From DAOUKH01 sp965219875 (lineage in GTDB: Bacteria > Chloroflexota > Dehalococcoidia > SHYB01), in NCBI GenBank assembly GCA_965219875.1, contig CBDCOW010000001.1, positions 744,001-808,000 on the forward strand: DNA of 64,000 bases, given 5' to 3'. Shown here piece by piece: positions 9,044-16,576 of the stretch. The position numbers and the translations under genes are program-made. The notes beneath the pieces are model-generated. The model did not search any database, had not been told where the DNA came from, and worked only from the letters and a program-made list of their open reading frames with translations. Position 1 is the stretch's first letter; every line of letters starts with the position of its first letter.

Positions 9044-9073
9044 CTTGTAGCACACAGGCCCGTAAGCTACAAG
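9044..9073 (-). promoter_or_regulatory. Inverted repeat / possible promoter upstream of the kinase-like gene
   Basis: CTTGTAGC (9044-9051) and GCTACAAG (9066-9073) form a perfect 8-bp inverted repeat with a 14-nt spacer, about 76 nt before the start at 8968. On the minus strand the same bases can be read as a -35 (TTGTAG), a 17-nt spacer and a -10 (TACAAG). Either a dyad operator or a promoter, or both, would fit. Confidence 0.35.
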
Positions 9074-9164
9074 CGCACGAAAACAGCCGTTGCACGTTGA
9101 TTGCGTCCTAAAATACGTCTCATACGGCGTCTTTCGTCGACCATATTATGTTAGATCGCGCGTA

Positions 9165-9629
9165 TTAGCCACCACCGCCCGCGTCGATGGCTTTGACCTT
9201 ATCGATATTGGCACGCTCGCTTTCGTCGATTTCCGCGGCGAGCCAGGCGTCGATGATCTCTTCGGCGACGGTGGGGGCAGTGAGGCGCAGGCTCATGCAG
9301 AGCACGTTGGCGTCGTTCCAGCGGCGGGCGCCGCGGGCCGTCTCGGCGTCGGCGCAGAGGGCGGCGCGGATGCCGGGGACTTTGTTGGCGGCGATGGAGA
9401 CGCCGGTGCCCGTCCAGCAGAAGAGGAGGCCCTGATCGAAGTCGCCCTGGGCGACGCGGGCGCCGACCTCGGCCGCGACGTCGGGCCATTGCGGGCTGGA
9501 CGCACCCAACGCCCCAAAGAGATCGACGTTCAGCCCGCGGCGTTCAAGCGCGGCGACAACGCCGTCGGTGAGGGTGGTGCGCTCGTCGCTGCCGACGGCG
9601 ATGGTCCCGGGGCGGGGGGCCGCGTTCAC
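9165..9629 (-). CDS. rpiB: RpiB/LacA/LacB-family sugar-phosphate isomerase
   Basis: A 154-residue RpiB-type isomerase, which interconverts ribose 5-phosphate and ribulose 5-phosphate. The catalytic Cys is in LLFCWTGTGVSIAANK; the Gly-rich phosphate loop and RAALCADAE follow, then WNDANVLCM, all at family positions. N-terminal GSDE is the substrate loop. The residue after the catalytic Cys is Trp instead of the usual Gly, a mild departure. It lies 30 nt after xerD on the same strand. The LacAB (galactose 6-phosphate) role is less likely for a single gene. Confidence 0.85.
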   Translation of the reverse strand: MNAAPRPGTIAVGSDERTTLTDGVVAALERRGLNVDLFGALGASSPQWPDVAAEVGARVAQGDFDQGLLFCWTGTGVSIAANKVPGIRAALCADAETARGARRWNDANVLCMSLRLTAPTVAEEIIDAWLAAEIDESERANIDKVKAIDAGGGG

Positions 9630-9659
9630 GGCCCGGCACCAGGGTGGAATGGCGCGGCG

Positions 9660-10559
9660 CTAGCTGGCGCGGGGGTGGGCCTTGGCGTATTCGTCGCGCA
9701 CGTGGTCGGAGGTGAGGTGGGTGTAGACCTGCGTCGTGGAGATGTTGGCATGGCCGAGCAGCTCCTGGACGTTCCTCAAGGGGGCGCCGCCGCGCAGCAT
9801 ATGCGTGGCGAAGCTGTGGCGCAAGACGTGCGGTGTGATGTGGGCTTTGATGCCGGCGCGCTCGGCGTAGTTCTTGAGGATGAGCCAGAAGCCCTGACGG
9901 GTGAGGCGCTGGCCGCGGCGGTTGAGGAAGAGGGCGCGATCGTCGATCGAGCGGGCGAGCCGGACGCGTCCGCTTTCCAGATAGGTCGTGAGGCTCTTGA
10001 GGGCCTCCCGATGAATGGGCAGGATGCGCTCTTTCGCCCCCTTACCCATGCACCGCACCATGCGCCCCTCGATGTTGACGTTCTCGACGTTCAGCGACAC
10101 GAGCTCGGTGACCCGCATGCCGGTCGCGTAGAGCAGTTGGAGGAGCGCTTCGTCGCGGACGGTCTCGGCGGCCCACCCACGGCGGCGGGGCTGGGCGAGG
10201 ATCAGGTCGACCTCCTGCCGGGAGAGCACCTTGGGAAGAGGACGACCGATTTTGGGAGAGGAGAGCTGCTCGGAGGGGTCTTCTTTCACGACGCCCTCAT
10301 CGACTAAGAAGCTAAAGAAGGACTTGAGCGCGGCGATCTTGCGGGCGATGGTGGTGGAGGCATAACCGCGGTCGCGGAGGCTGACGACGTAGTCGGAGAG
10401 CAGGGCGGGGGTGACGCTGGGCCAGCCGGCGAAACCGACCTTGGGCTCGGTGAACTCGCAGAGTTGGGACAAGTCGTTCTGGTAGGCCTGACGGGTATTT
10501 AGGGAGAACCCCTTCTCTGCAGTGAGAAATTCAAGATAGTCGCGAACCTGATCCTGCAT
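9660..10559 (-). CDS. xerD: Tyrosine recombinase XerD
   Basis: A 299-residue site-specific recombinase, the usual XerC/D length, acting in chromosome dimer resolution. The N-terminal SAM-like core-binding domain covers residues 1-90. The catalytic domain has an Arg in ATGMRVTELVSL, the HxxR box in TPHVLRHSFATH, a His in LGHANISTT and the nucleophile Tyr in QVYTHL. The start at 10559 is preceded by GGGAGG; the longer frame upstream lacks such a site. A good promoter lies at 10623-10651. As it is the only Xer gene here, it could serve as the single XerA/S-like enzyme. Confidence 0.88.
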   Translation of the reverse strand: MQDQVRDYLEFLTAEKGFSLNTRQAYQNDLSQLCEFTEPKVGFAGWPSVTPALLSDYVVSLRDRGYASTTIARKIAALKSFFSFLVDEGVVKEDPSEQLSSPKIGRPLPKVLSRQEVDLILAQPRRRGWAAETVRDEALLQLLYATGMRVTELVSLNVENVNIEGRMVRCMGKGAKERILPIHREALKSLTTYLESGRVRLARSIDDRALFLNRRGQRLTRQGFWLILKNYAERAGIKAHITPHVLRHSFATHMLRGGAPLRNVQELLGHANISTTQVYTHLTSDHVRDEYAKAHPRAS

Positions 10560-10622
10560 GGAGCCCTCCCGCGCCGCCGGGCCAACCCGAGGCTGGGTCA
10601 AACGCTTTACTTACTTAAACAA

Positions 10623-10651
10623 AGTTTAGAACTAATTTAACGTAAAGTCAA
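10623..10651 (-). promoter_or_regulatory. Sigma70-type promoter for xerD-rpiB
   Basis: Read on the minus strand: -35 TTGACT (10646-10651), a 17-nt spacer, and -10 TAAACT (10623-10628), in a distinctly AT-rich patch. It lies about 65 nt before the xerD start and is the most consensus-like promoter I found in the first half of the window. Confidence 0.65.
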
Positions 10652-10710
10652 ACCTGACGGCGGCGCTCGGCGGCCTCTCGCCTTCTTGCGACGGGAGCCT
10701 CGCGCGGCGG

Positions 10711-10743
10711 AAAAAGAAGAACGCCCCGGCCGGGGGCGTTCTT
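10711..10743 (-). terminator. Rho-independent terminator after the zinc-ribbon gene
   Basis: An 11-bp perfect stem (10717-10727 with 10733-10743, loop 5 nt), followed on the minus strand by CTTTTT. It lies 36 nt beyond the stop of the small Cys-rich gene. The stem sequence GAACGCCCC/GGGGCGTTC is shared with the hairpin at 45391-45418. Confidence 0.75.
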
Positions 10744-10778
10744 GTCGAGCGCGGACGATTTCGCGGCGGGCCTCGCGG

Positions 10779-10982
10779 TTAGCGGAACCTCCCCGCGTGG
10801 GCCATGCCGTTGCTAATTGGCTCGTTGAGGTACACGTCGCCGTTCCTGATTTTCAGGTTGTACCCACAGTCGGGGTTGGTACACACCCAGGCCTTGTAGT
10901 GAATCGCCGCTCCTTGGCTCCCGAAATCGGAGAGCGGCACCAGATCGCCCAAGTCGCACTTCTGACACTTTGGGAACTCCAT
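10779..10982 (-). CDS. Small zinc-ribbon-like protein
   Basis: A 67-residue protein with two Cys pairs, CQKC near the N-terminus and CTNPDCG in the middle, spaced as in a treble-clef or ribbon zinc site. The rest is polar. The ATG at 10982 is preceded by GGGAGGTG; a GTG at 10994 is an alternative. It is a single-gene unit with its own terminator. I cannot name a function; such ribbons occur in nucleic-acid-binding and sensor proteins. Confidence 0.6.
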   Translation of the reverse strand: MEFPKCQKCDLGDLVPLSDFGSQGAAIHYKAWVCTNPDCGYNLKIRNGDVYLNEPISNGMAHAGRFR

Positions 10983-11072
10983 GACGACCGTCACCTCCCA
11001 CCTTTCGCGCTTTGGTGATTCGCGCGATGTGCGAGTATAGCGGGGTTGCGAGCAAGGTCAAGGGGGGGCGGG

Positions 11073-11642
11073 CTAGGAATTAAGGTCGGCGGCGTGGAGG
11101 CGCGAGTAGCGCGCGCCGCCGGGGCCGAGCTCGCTCTTCATAAGCACGACTCGGCGCACCGTTTGCCGGACGGCAGGGCTTTCGATCCCCGCCGCGGCCC
11201 AGCGCTCGGGAGCGATGCGAACCTCGCCGGCGGCCCGCCCCAGCGTAAGGTGGGGGCGGAAGGCGCGTTGCTCGGTGGGAAAGCCGAGGGGCGCGATCAT
11301 CTCCTCGACGTTCTGCCGGAGGTCCACCAGCGCGTCGAGGTCGCCGTGCACGGCGGCCCAGAGGACGCGGGGACGGCGCGGGGTGGGGAAACCCCCAGCC
11401 TCACCGAGCTCGATGGCAAAGGGGCGGCTCCTTCGGGCGGCGGCAGCGAGGGCATCCGCGATCGACGGGAGCAGGTCTTCCGGAGTCTGGCCGAGGAACT
11501 TGAGGGTGAGGTGCATGCCTTCCGGTTTCACCCAGCGCATCGGCGGGCCGAGCTCGCGGCGAATACGCTCCTGGAGCGCGGCGAGAGCGTCCCGCATGGG
11601 ACCGTCGAGCTCGACGGCGATGAAGGTCCGCACCCCGCTCAT
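11073..11642 (-). CDS. thpR: RNA 2',3'-cyclic phosphodiesterase (2H family)
   Basis: A 189-residue 2H phosphoesterase. Both HxTx signatures are present, HLTLKFLG near residue 45 and HLTLGRA near residue 130, which form the active site. The family opens RNA 2',3'-cyclic phosphates and was first described as a 2'-5' RNA ligase. The ATG at 11642 overlaps the stop of the upstream glycosylase gene by 4 nt, indicating translational coupling within the nadE-mug-thpR group. Confidence 0.88.
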   Translation of the reverse strand: MSGVRTFIAVELDGPMRDALAALQERIRRELGPPMRWVKPEGMHLTLKFLGQTPEDLLPSIADALAAAARRSRPFAIELGEAGGFPTPRRPRVLWAAVHGDLDALVDLRQNVEEMIAPLGFPTEQRAFRPHLTLGRAAGEVRIAPERWAAAGIESPAVRQTVRRVVLMKSELGPGGARYSRLHAADLNS

Positions 11643-12199
11643 GGTGCCGCTTGCTCCCGCGCTGCCCGTTCGCTCGTGGCGAGCGCCTTGACCTCCCGCA
11701 TTGCCTCGACGATCCGGTCGAGGCCAACCGCGGCGTTGGCGGGGCTCGTGGAGGGGAGCACGTAGACGCGGGAGGTTCCGATGCGGGTGGACTGGAGGCC
11801 GATTGCGGCGTCGGCGGGGCCGCCGGTGTAGCGGGCGTAGTGCTTGTAGCCGGTGAGGCCGTTGAAGCAGATCACGAGCGGCTGACACGCGAGGAGCTTT
11901 TCGCGGAGCAGTGGCGCGCCGAGCCGGTGGTCGGCGGCGCGGAGCTCCGACATCTGGCGGGTGGGCCGCTTGACGACGTCGGTGAAGCCGACGCCGTAGT
12001 CAAGGGCGCGCGCGTCGGTCTCCGGGCCCAGCGGCTCGGGAGCGAGCCGGGCAGCGTTGAAGGCGGTCCAGAAACGGTTGCGGGGGTTGAAGAAGTAGTG
12101 CCCCGCCTTGGCCGAGGTTAACCCCGGATTGATCCCGACGAAGACGACGTCGAGTCCCGGCCGCAGGTAGTCGGGGAGCGTGTCGACCTGGACGCCCAT
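11639..12199 (-). CDS. mug: G/U mismatch-specific DNA glycosylase (Mug-like)
   Basis: A 186-residue uracil-DNA-glycosylase superfamily protein. Motif 1 is FVGINPGLTSAKAGHYF (residues 20-36), with Asn as the Mug/TDG catalytic residue, and motif 2 is PSTSPANA near residue 148. It excises uracil or thymine from G mismatches in base-excision repair. The gene starts 3 nt after the nadE stop and overlaps thpR by 4 nt, so all three are one operon. Confidence 0.88.
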   Translation of the reverse strand: MGVQVDTLPDYLRPGLDVVFVGINPGLTSAKAGHYFFNPRNRFWTAFNAARLAPEPLGPETDARALDYGVGFTDVVKRPTRQMSELRAADHRLGAPLLREKLLACQPLVICFNGLTGYKHYARYTGGPADAAIGLQSTRIGTSRVYVLPSTSPANAAVGLDRIVEAMREVKALATSERAAREQAAP

Positions 12200-12201
12200 C
12201 G

Positions 12202-13968
12202 CTAGAAGGGCTTGAACTTGTTGACGATGGGCAGCCGCCGGTCGCGGCCGAAGGCGCGGCTGGTGATCTTAACGCCGGGCGGGGCCTGGCGGCGCTTATA
12301 TTCGTTGCGGTCGACGCCGCGGATTACCTGCTTCACCGTCTCGGCGTCGAGCCCCATGCCAATGAGGTCGTCGAAGGTGCGGTCCTTCTCCACGTAGGCT
12401 TCGAGGATGGGGTCGAGCAGCTCGTAGGGGGGCAGGGAGTCCTCGTCCTTCTGATCGGGTCGAAGCTCGGCGGACGGCGGCTTTTCCAGGATGCGCGCCG
12501 GTATGAGGTCCTTGCCCGCGGCCTTGTTCCGGTGCCGGCAGAGGTCGTAGACCAGCACCTTGGGCACGTCCTTGATCACGGCGAAGCCGCCCGCCATGTC
12601 GCCGTAAAGCGTGGCGTAGCCCATGGCCATCTCGCTCTTGTTGCCGGTGGTCAGCACGAGCCAGCCGAACTTGTTCGAGATCGCCATGAGGATGTTCCCA
12701 CGGATGCGGGCCTGGACGTTCTCCTCGGCAACGTTCGGCTGCGTTCCCTCGAACATGCCGCCCAGCGTCGAGAGCATCGCTTCGAAGACCGGCTCGATGG
12801 AGATGACGTGGTAGTCGATACCGAGGTTCTGGGCGAGCGCGCGCGCGTCCTCCTCGCTCTCCGACGCGTTGTAGCGCGACGGCATGGCGACGCCGACGAC
12901 CTTGCCGCCGCCGAGCGCGTCGGCGGCGACGGCGGCGACGAGCGCCGAGTCCACGCCGCCGGAGAGACCGACGAGCACACGTTCGAAACCGTTCTTGATC
13001 ACGTAGTCGCGGGTGCCTACCACGAGTGCGCGGTAGACCTCCTCCGGCTCGGAGAGCGGCGCGGCGACGGTGGCCTCGATTGGCTCGCGCCGTAAGCCAC
13101 CGTCTGCCCCTTGTCGGTCTTCGCGAGAGGAGACCTCGACGCGGGGTGTTTCGACGCCGGGGAGGACCCGCGTAGCCCGCTGCTTGCGGGGGAGCGGGTT
13201 GTGGAGCCGGTTGCGCAGTACCAGGTCGATGTCGAGGTCGGCGAGGAGGAGGGCTTCGTCGAAGCGCTCGGCCCGGGCGAGCAGCTTGCCCGAGGGGTCG
13301 AAGACCATGCTGCCGCCATCGAAGACCAGCTCGTCCTGGCCGCCGACGAGATTGACGTAGCAGACGAAGACGCCCTGGTCGGTGGCGCGGGTGGCGAGGA
13401 GCTTGTCGCGGTACTCCGCCTTGCCGGCGTTGAACGGAGAGCCGTTGATATTCACGATCACCTGGGCGCCAGCCTCGGCCTGCAGGACGGTGGGGCCGAC
13501 GGGGCGCCAGATGTCCTCGCAGACGTTCACGCCGACCCGCGCGCCTCCTTCCCGCCCGCCGACGGCGTAGACCGGCGCCTCATTGCCGGCACGGAAGTAA
13601 CGCTCCTCGTCGAAGACGCTGTAGTTGGGCAGGTACATCTTGCGGTAGACGCCGGCCACCGCGCCGTCGTGGGCGATGGCGGCGGCGTTGTAGATGTCCT
13701 CGCCGGCGTCGACGAAGCCGATGACCGCGGTGATCCCGCGCGACGCCTCGACGATACGGTCGAGCGCGGCGAGATTGCCCTGGATGAACTGCTGCTTGAA
13801 AAGCAGGTCTTCCGGCGGATAGCCGGTCGTGGTGAGCTCGGGGAAGGCGACGAGGTCGGCGCCGGCCGCCTTCGCCTGCTCGATGGACTCGACGGCCTTG
13901 GCGGCGTTGCCGTCGAGGTCGCCGACGGTGGTATTGATCTGGGCGAGCGCCACCCGAAAGGTGTGCAT
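12202..13968 (-). CDS. nadE: Glutamine-dependent NAD+ synthetase
   Basis: A 588-residue two-domain enzyme. Residues 1-270 are a nitrilase-fold glutaminase with the Glu-Lys-Cys set (FPELTTTGYPPEDLL, KMYLPNYSVFDE, NVCEDIW). Residues 300-588 are the synthetase, with the PP-loop SGGVDSALVAAV and GNKSEMAMGYATLYGD. It makes NAD+ from deamido-NAD+ using glutamine and ATP. It heads the operon with mug and thpR. A TATACT box at 14016-14021 on the minus strand may be its -10. Confidence 0.95.
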   Translation of the reverse strand: MHTFRVALAQINTTVGDLDGNAAKAVESIEQAKAAGADLVAFPELTTTGYPPEDLLFKQQFIQGNLAALDRIVEASRGITAVIGFVDAGEDIYNAAAIAHDGAVAGVYRKMYLPNYSVFDEERYFRAGNEAPVYAVGGREGGARVGVNVCEDIWRPVGPTVLQAEAGAQVIVNINGSPFNAGKAEYRDKLLATRATDQGVFVCYVNLVGGQDELVFDGGSMVFDPSGKLLARAERFDEALLLADLDIDLVLRNRLHNPLPRKQRATRVLPGVETPRVEVSSREDRQGADGGLRREPIEATVAAPLSEPEEVYRALVVGTRDYVIKNGFERVLVGLSGGVDSALVAAVAADALGGGKVVGVAMPSRYNASESEEDARALAQNLGIDYHVISIEPVFEAMLSTLGGMFEGTQPNVAEENVQARIRGNILMAISNKFGWLVLTTGNKSEMAMGYATLYGDMAGGFAVIKDVPKVLVYDLCRHRNKAAGKDLIPARILEKPPSAELRPDQKDEDSLPPYELLDPILEAYVEKDRTFDDLIGMGLDAETVKQVIRGVDRNEYKRRQAPPGVKITSRAFGRDRRLPIVNKFKPF

Positions 13969-14147
13969 CTTCGGCCCCTCGCGCCAAGGTCTGAGACCCT
14001 ATTCTACTGAAGCCGAGTATAGCATAGCGCCGGATTAGGACGGCTTGCGGGGGCGGGGCCACAGGCGCGGGCATTGCCGGCCGGCGATTGGTGTTTCGAG
14101 CACGCACTGGTAGAATCTTGGAGAACAAGCGAAGTCAGGAGCGCGAC

Positions 14148-14447
14148 ATGCCATCCAAAGACCAGGTGCTGGAAGCGCTGAAAGACGTGTACGACCCCGA
14201 GATCCCGTACAACATCGTGGACTTGGGGCTGGTGTACGACGTTACCGTCGACGGCAGCAACGTGGACGTGTTGATGACCCTCACGTTCCCCGGCTGCGGC
14301 ATGGGCGCGTACATCGCGAACAACGTCCGCGAACGGATCCTCGACCTCGACGACGTGGAGGACGCGAACGTCGAGATGACGTTCGATCCGCCGTGGTCGC
14401 CGGAGAAGATTTCGGAAGCGGTGCGCGAAGAGCTCGGGATCGACTAG
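14148..14447 (+). CDS. MIP18/DUF59-family Fe-S assembly protein
   Basis: A 99-residue MIP18 (DUF59) protein. DPEIPYNIVDLGLVYDV and TLTFPGCGMG (with the conserved Cys) are the family signatures. Such proteins help iron-sulfur cluster maturation (SufT, PaaD). The start at 14148 has AGGAG seven nt upstream. It is directly coupled to mrp: the stop codon overlaps the Shine-Dalgarno site of mrp. In many bacteria these two are a single polypeptide; here they are separate, which supports a shared role in Fe-S carrier function. Confidence 0.88.
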   Translation: MPSKDQVLEALKDVYDPEIPYNIVDLGLVYDVTVDGSNVDVLMTLTFPGCGMGAYIANNVRERILDLDDVEDANVEMTFDPPWSPEKISEAVREELGID

Positions 14448-14458
14448 GAGTCACCGGC

Positions 14459-15286
14459 ATGGCCCAACAAGCGCACGTCCACGGACCGGGCGGCGGCCCG
14501 GAGGCCGCGGCCAAGATCGAGGCGATGAAGCGCCAGTGGGCGCAGAAGAAGCGGATCGGCGAGCGCCTCGGCAAGATACGGAACAAGATCGCCGTCTACA
14601 GCGGCAAGGGCGGCGTGGGGAAGAGCACGGTGGCGGCGAACTTGGCCGTCACCCTCGCCGCCCAGGGCGCCAAGGTCGGCCTGTTCGACGCCGACATCGA
14701 TTGCCCCAACATCATCAAGCTGCTCAAGGCCGACGCCCAGCCTAAGATGATCGACGGCAAAATCATCCCGGCGATGATGCACGGGGTGCAGGTTATCTCG
14801 ATGGGCTCGTTCCAGGAGAAAGAGGACGAGGCGATCATCTTCCGCGGCCCGATGATCCACAACGCGCTGACCCAGTTCGTCGAGATGACCGACTGGGGCG
14901 AGATGGACTACCTGATCGTCGACATGCCACCGGGCACGTCGGACGCCGCGCTCACCGTGATGCAGACGCTCCAGCTCGACGGCTTCGTGGTGGTCACCAC
15001 GCCGCAGGAGCTTGCCGTGCTCGACGCGCGGCGCTCAATCAACATGATCCGCAAGCTCAATCTGCCCGTCCTCGGCGTTGTCGAGACGATGTCGGGTCCC
15101 ATCTTCGGCGAAGGTGGAGGCGAGCACCTCGCCGGCGATATCGACGCCCCCTTCCTCGGCTCGGTCCCTCTGAACGCGGCCTTCCGCGAGCCGGACGCCC
15201 CTCCGGCGATCATCGACGCCACCGTCCGCGCCCAGTTCGAGGCCATCGCCGCGAATCTCAGAGCGCCCGCGCCTGCCACCCCCTAG
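14459..15286 (+). CDS. mrp: Mrp/NBP35-family ATP-binding Fe-S carrier
   Basis: A 275-residue P-loop protein. The deviant Walker A motif GKGGVGKST lies at about residues 45-53, the switch region at DADIDCPN and Walker B at YLIVDMPPGTSDAA. The family binds and transfers Fe-S clusters. Only 11 nt separate it from the MIP18 gene, whose stop overlaps its AGGAG site. The N-terminal 40 residues are charged and lack a DUF59 domain because that domain is encoded upstream. A GC-rich hairpin (15322-15337, 6-bp arms) follows. Confidence 0.92.
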   Translation: MAQQAHVHGPGGGPEAAAKIEAMKRQWAQKKRIGERLGKIRNKIAVYSGKGGVGKSTVAANLAVTLAAQGAKVGLFDADIDCPNIIKLLKADAQPKMIDGKIIPAMMHGVQVISMGSFQEKEDEAIIFRGPMIHNALTQFVEMTDWGEMDYLIVDMPPGTSDAALTVMQTLQLDGFVVVTTPQELAVLDARRSINMIRKLNLPVLGVVETMSGPIFGEGGGEHLAGDIDAPFLGSVPLNAAFREPDAPPAIIDATVRAQFEAIAANLRAPAPATP

Positions 15287-15357
15287 CCTGCGCGGGCGAG
15301 GTTCACTAGCCTCAGCCCTCACCCCGCAGGAGCGGGGCAAGAACCCGCAGGCCGTCC

Positions 15358-15387
15358 TTGTTCGGGCCACCGGGCGGGTGCTATTAT
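15358..15387 (+). promoter_or_regulatory. Promoter of the dgt-dnaG-rpoD cluster
   Basis: -35 TTGTTC (15358-15363), an 18-nt spacer, -10 TATTAT (15382-15387). The dgt ATG at 15402 is only 14 nt beyond the -10 and lacks a Shine-Dalgarno site, so the transcript would have a very short leader or none. Confidence 0.6.
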
Positions 15388-15401
15388 TGTCAACCTTCCT
15401 T

Positions 15402-16532
15402 ATGGACGCCGACCCCGCATCCGTCATCGCCGCATCCCTGAGACGGCGTGCGTCCGAGGCCGCGGGGATGCTCTCTCCCTACGCCGCGCTGCCGTCACGG
15501 TCGCGAGGCCGCGAGGCCGCCGAACCGGGGAACGAGCGAGCCGCAGCAGCGCCGTACCAAGTCGACCGCGAGCGCATCGTGCGCACCAAGACATTCCGGC
15601 GCCTGATGCACAAGACGCAGGTCTTCATGGCGCCCACGGGCGACCACTACCTCACGCGCTTGACGCACACGATGGAGGTCTCGCTGCTGGCCCGAGCCGT
15701 GGCGCGCCCGCTGCGTCTGAACGAAGACCTGACCGAGGCGGTCTGCATGGGCCACGACCTGGGGCACGCGCCCTTCGGGCACCTGGGCGAGTCGACGCTC
15801 GCGGAGGCGCACCCCGGCGGCTTCCGCCACAACCGTCAGAGCGTCCGTGTCGTAGAAATGTTGGAGAACGAGGGGCGGGGGCTCAACCTGACCTGGGAGG
15901 TGCGGCAGGGTATCCTGCGGCACTCGAAGGGAAGGTCGGGCATCGAGGGTCAGGCGAATCCGGAGCTCGATACGCTGGAGGGGCAGACGGCGAAGATTGC
16001 GGACGCCTTGGCCTACATCAATCATGACACCGACGACGCCGTGCGGGCGAAGGCCATCGCCGACGGCGATATTCCCGCGGAGGTCGTCGAGGCGCTTGGC
16101 CCGGACCGCGCGGTCTGGGCACAGCGCATGGCGGCAGACATCGTCGAGGCGTCGTGGGACGCCTCCGGCGAGACGACACCCACCGGCGGCGCGACGCCGA
16201 TCATCCGCATGAGCGCCGAGATGAGCCGCGCGGCGAACCGGATGCGCGACTTCCTCTTCGAGCGGGTCTACGAACCGGCAAGCGCCACGGCGCAGGCGGA
16301 GCGGGCGCGCGAGATCATCCGGCTCCTCTACGGCTACTTCTCGCGGTTCCCCGACCGCATCCCCGAGGAGTACCGCCGGCGCGACGACGCGCCGGAGCGC
16401 ATGGCCCTCGACTACGTATCGGGAATGACGGACAGCTACGCGCTGCGTGTGGCCGAGGCGATCAGCCCCTCGATTACGAGAGGCTTCCAGGAAGAAGGCG
16501 TGCGGGTCTCCTTCCCCGCCGTGCCTGCGTAG
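15402..16532 (+). CDS. dgt: Deoxyguanosinetriphosphate triphosphohydrolase-like protein
   Basis: A 376-residue HD-domain dNTPase that cleaves dNTPs to nucleoside and triphosphate. Family features are RTKTFRRLMHKTQVF, LTHTMEVSLLAR, the metal-binding HD pair in CMGHDLGHAPFGH, and the Asp in ADALAYINHDTDD. It is in the short, Dgt-like type 2 group. It precedes dnaG and rpoD, a common arrangement linking dNTP supply with replication and the primary sigma factor. GTG at 15378 is an alternative start but would overlap the -10 box. Confidence 0.9.
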   Translation: MDADPASVIAASLRRRASEAAGMLSPYAALPSRSRGREAAEPGNERAAAAPYQVDRERIVRTKTFRRLMHKTQVFMAPTGDHYLTRLTHTMEVSLLARAVARPLRLNEDLTEAVCMGHDLGHAPFGHLGESTLAEAHPGGFRHNRQSVRVVEMLENEGRGLNLTWEVRQGILRHSKGRSGIEGQANPELDTLEGQTAKIADALAYINHDTDDAVRAKAIADGDIPAEVVEALGPDRAVWAQRMAADIVEASWDASGETTPTGGATPIIRMSAEMSRAANRMRDFLFERVYEPASATAQAERAREIIRLLYGYFSRFPDRIPEEYRRRDDAPERMALDYVSGMTDSYALRVAEAISPSITRGFQEEGVRVSFPAVPA

Positions 16533-16576
16533 GCCCGCCCCTCGCGGCGAACCGAGGGCGTTGAATCGAGTGATGC

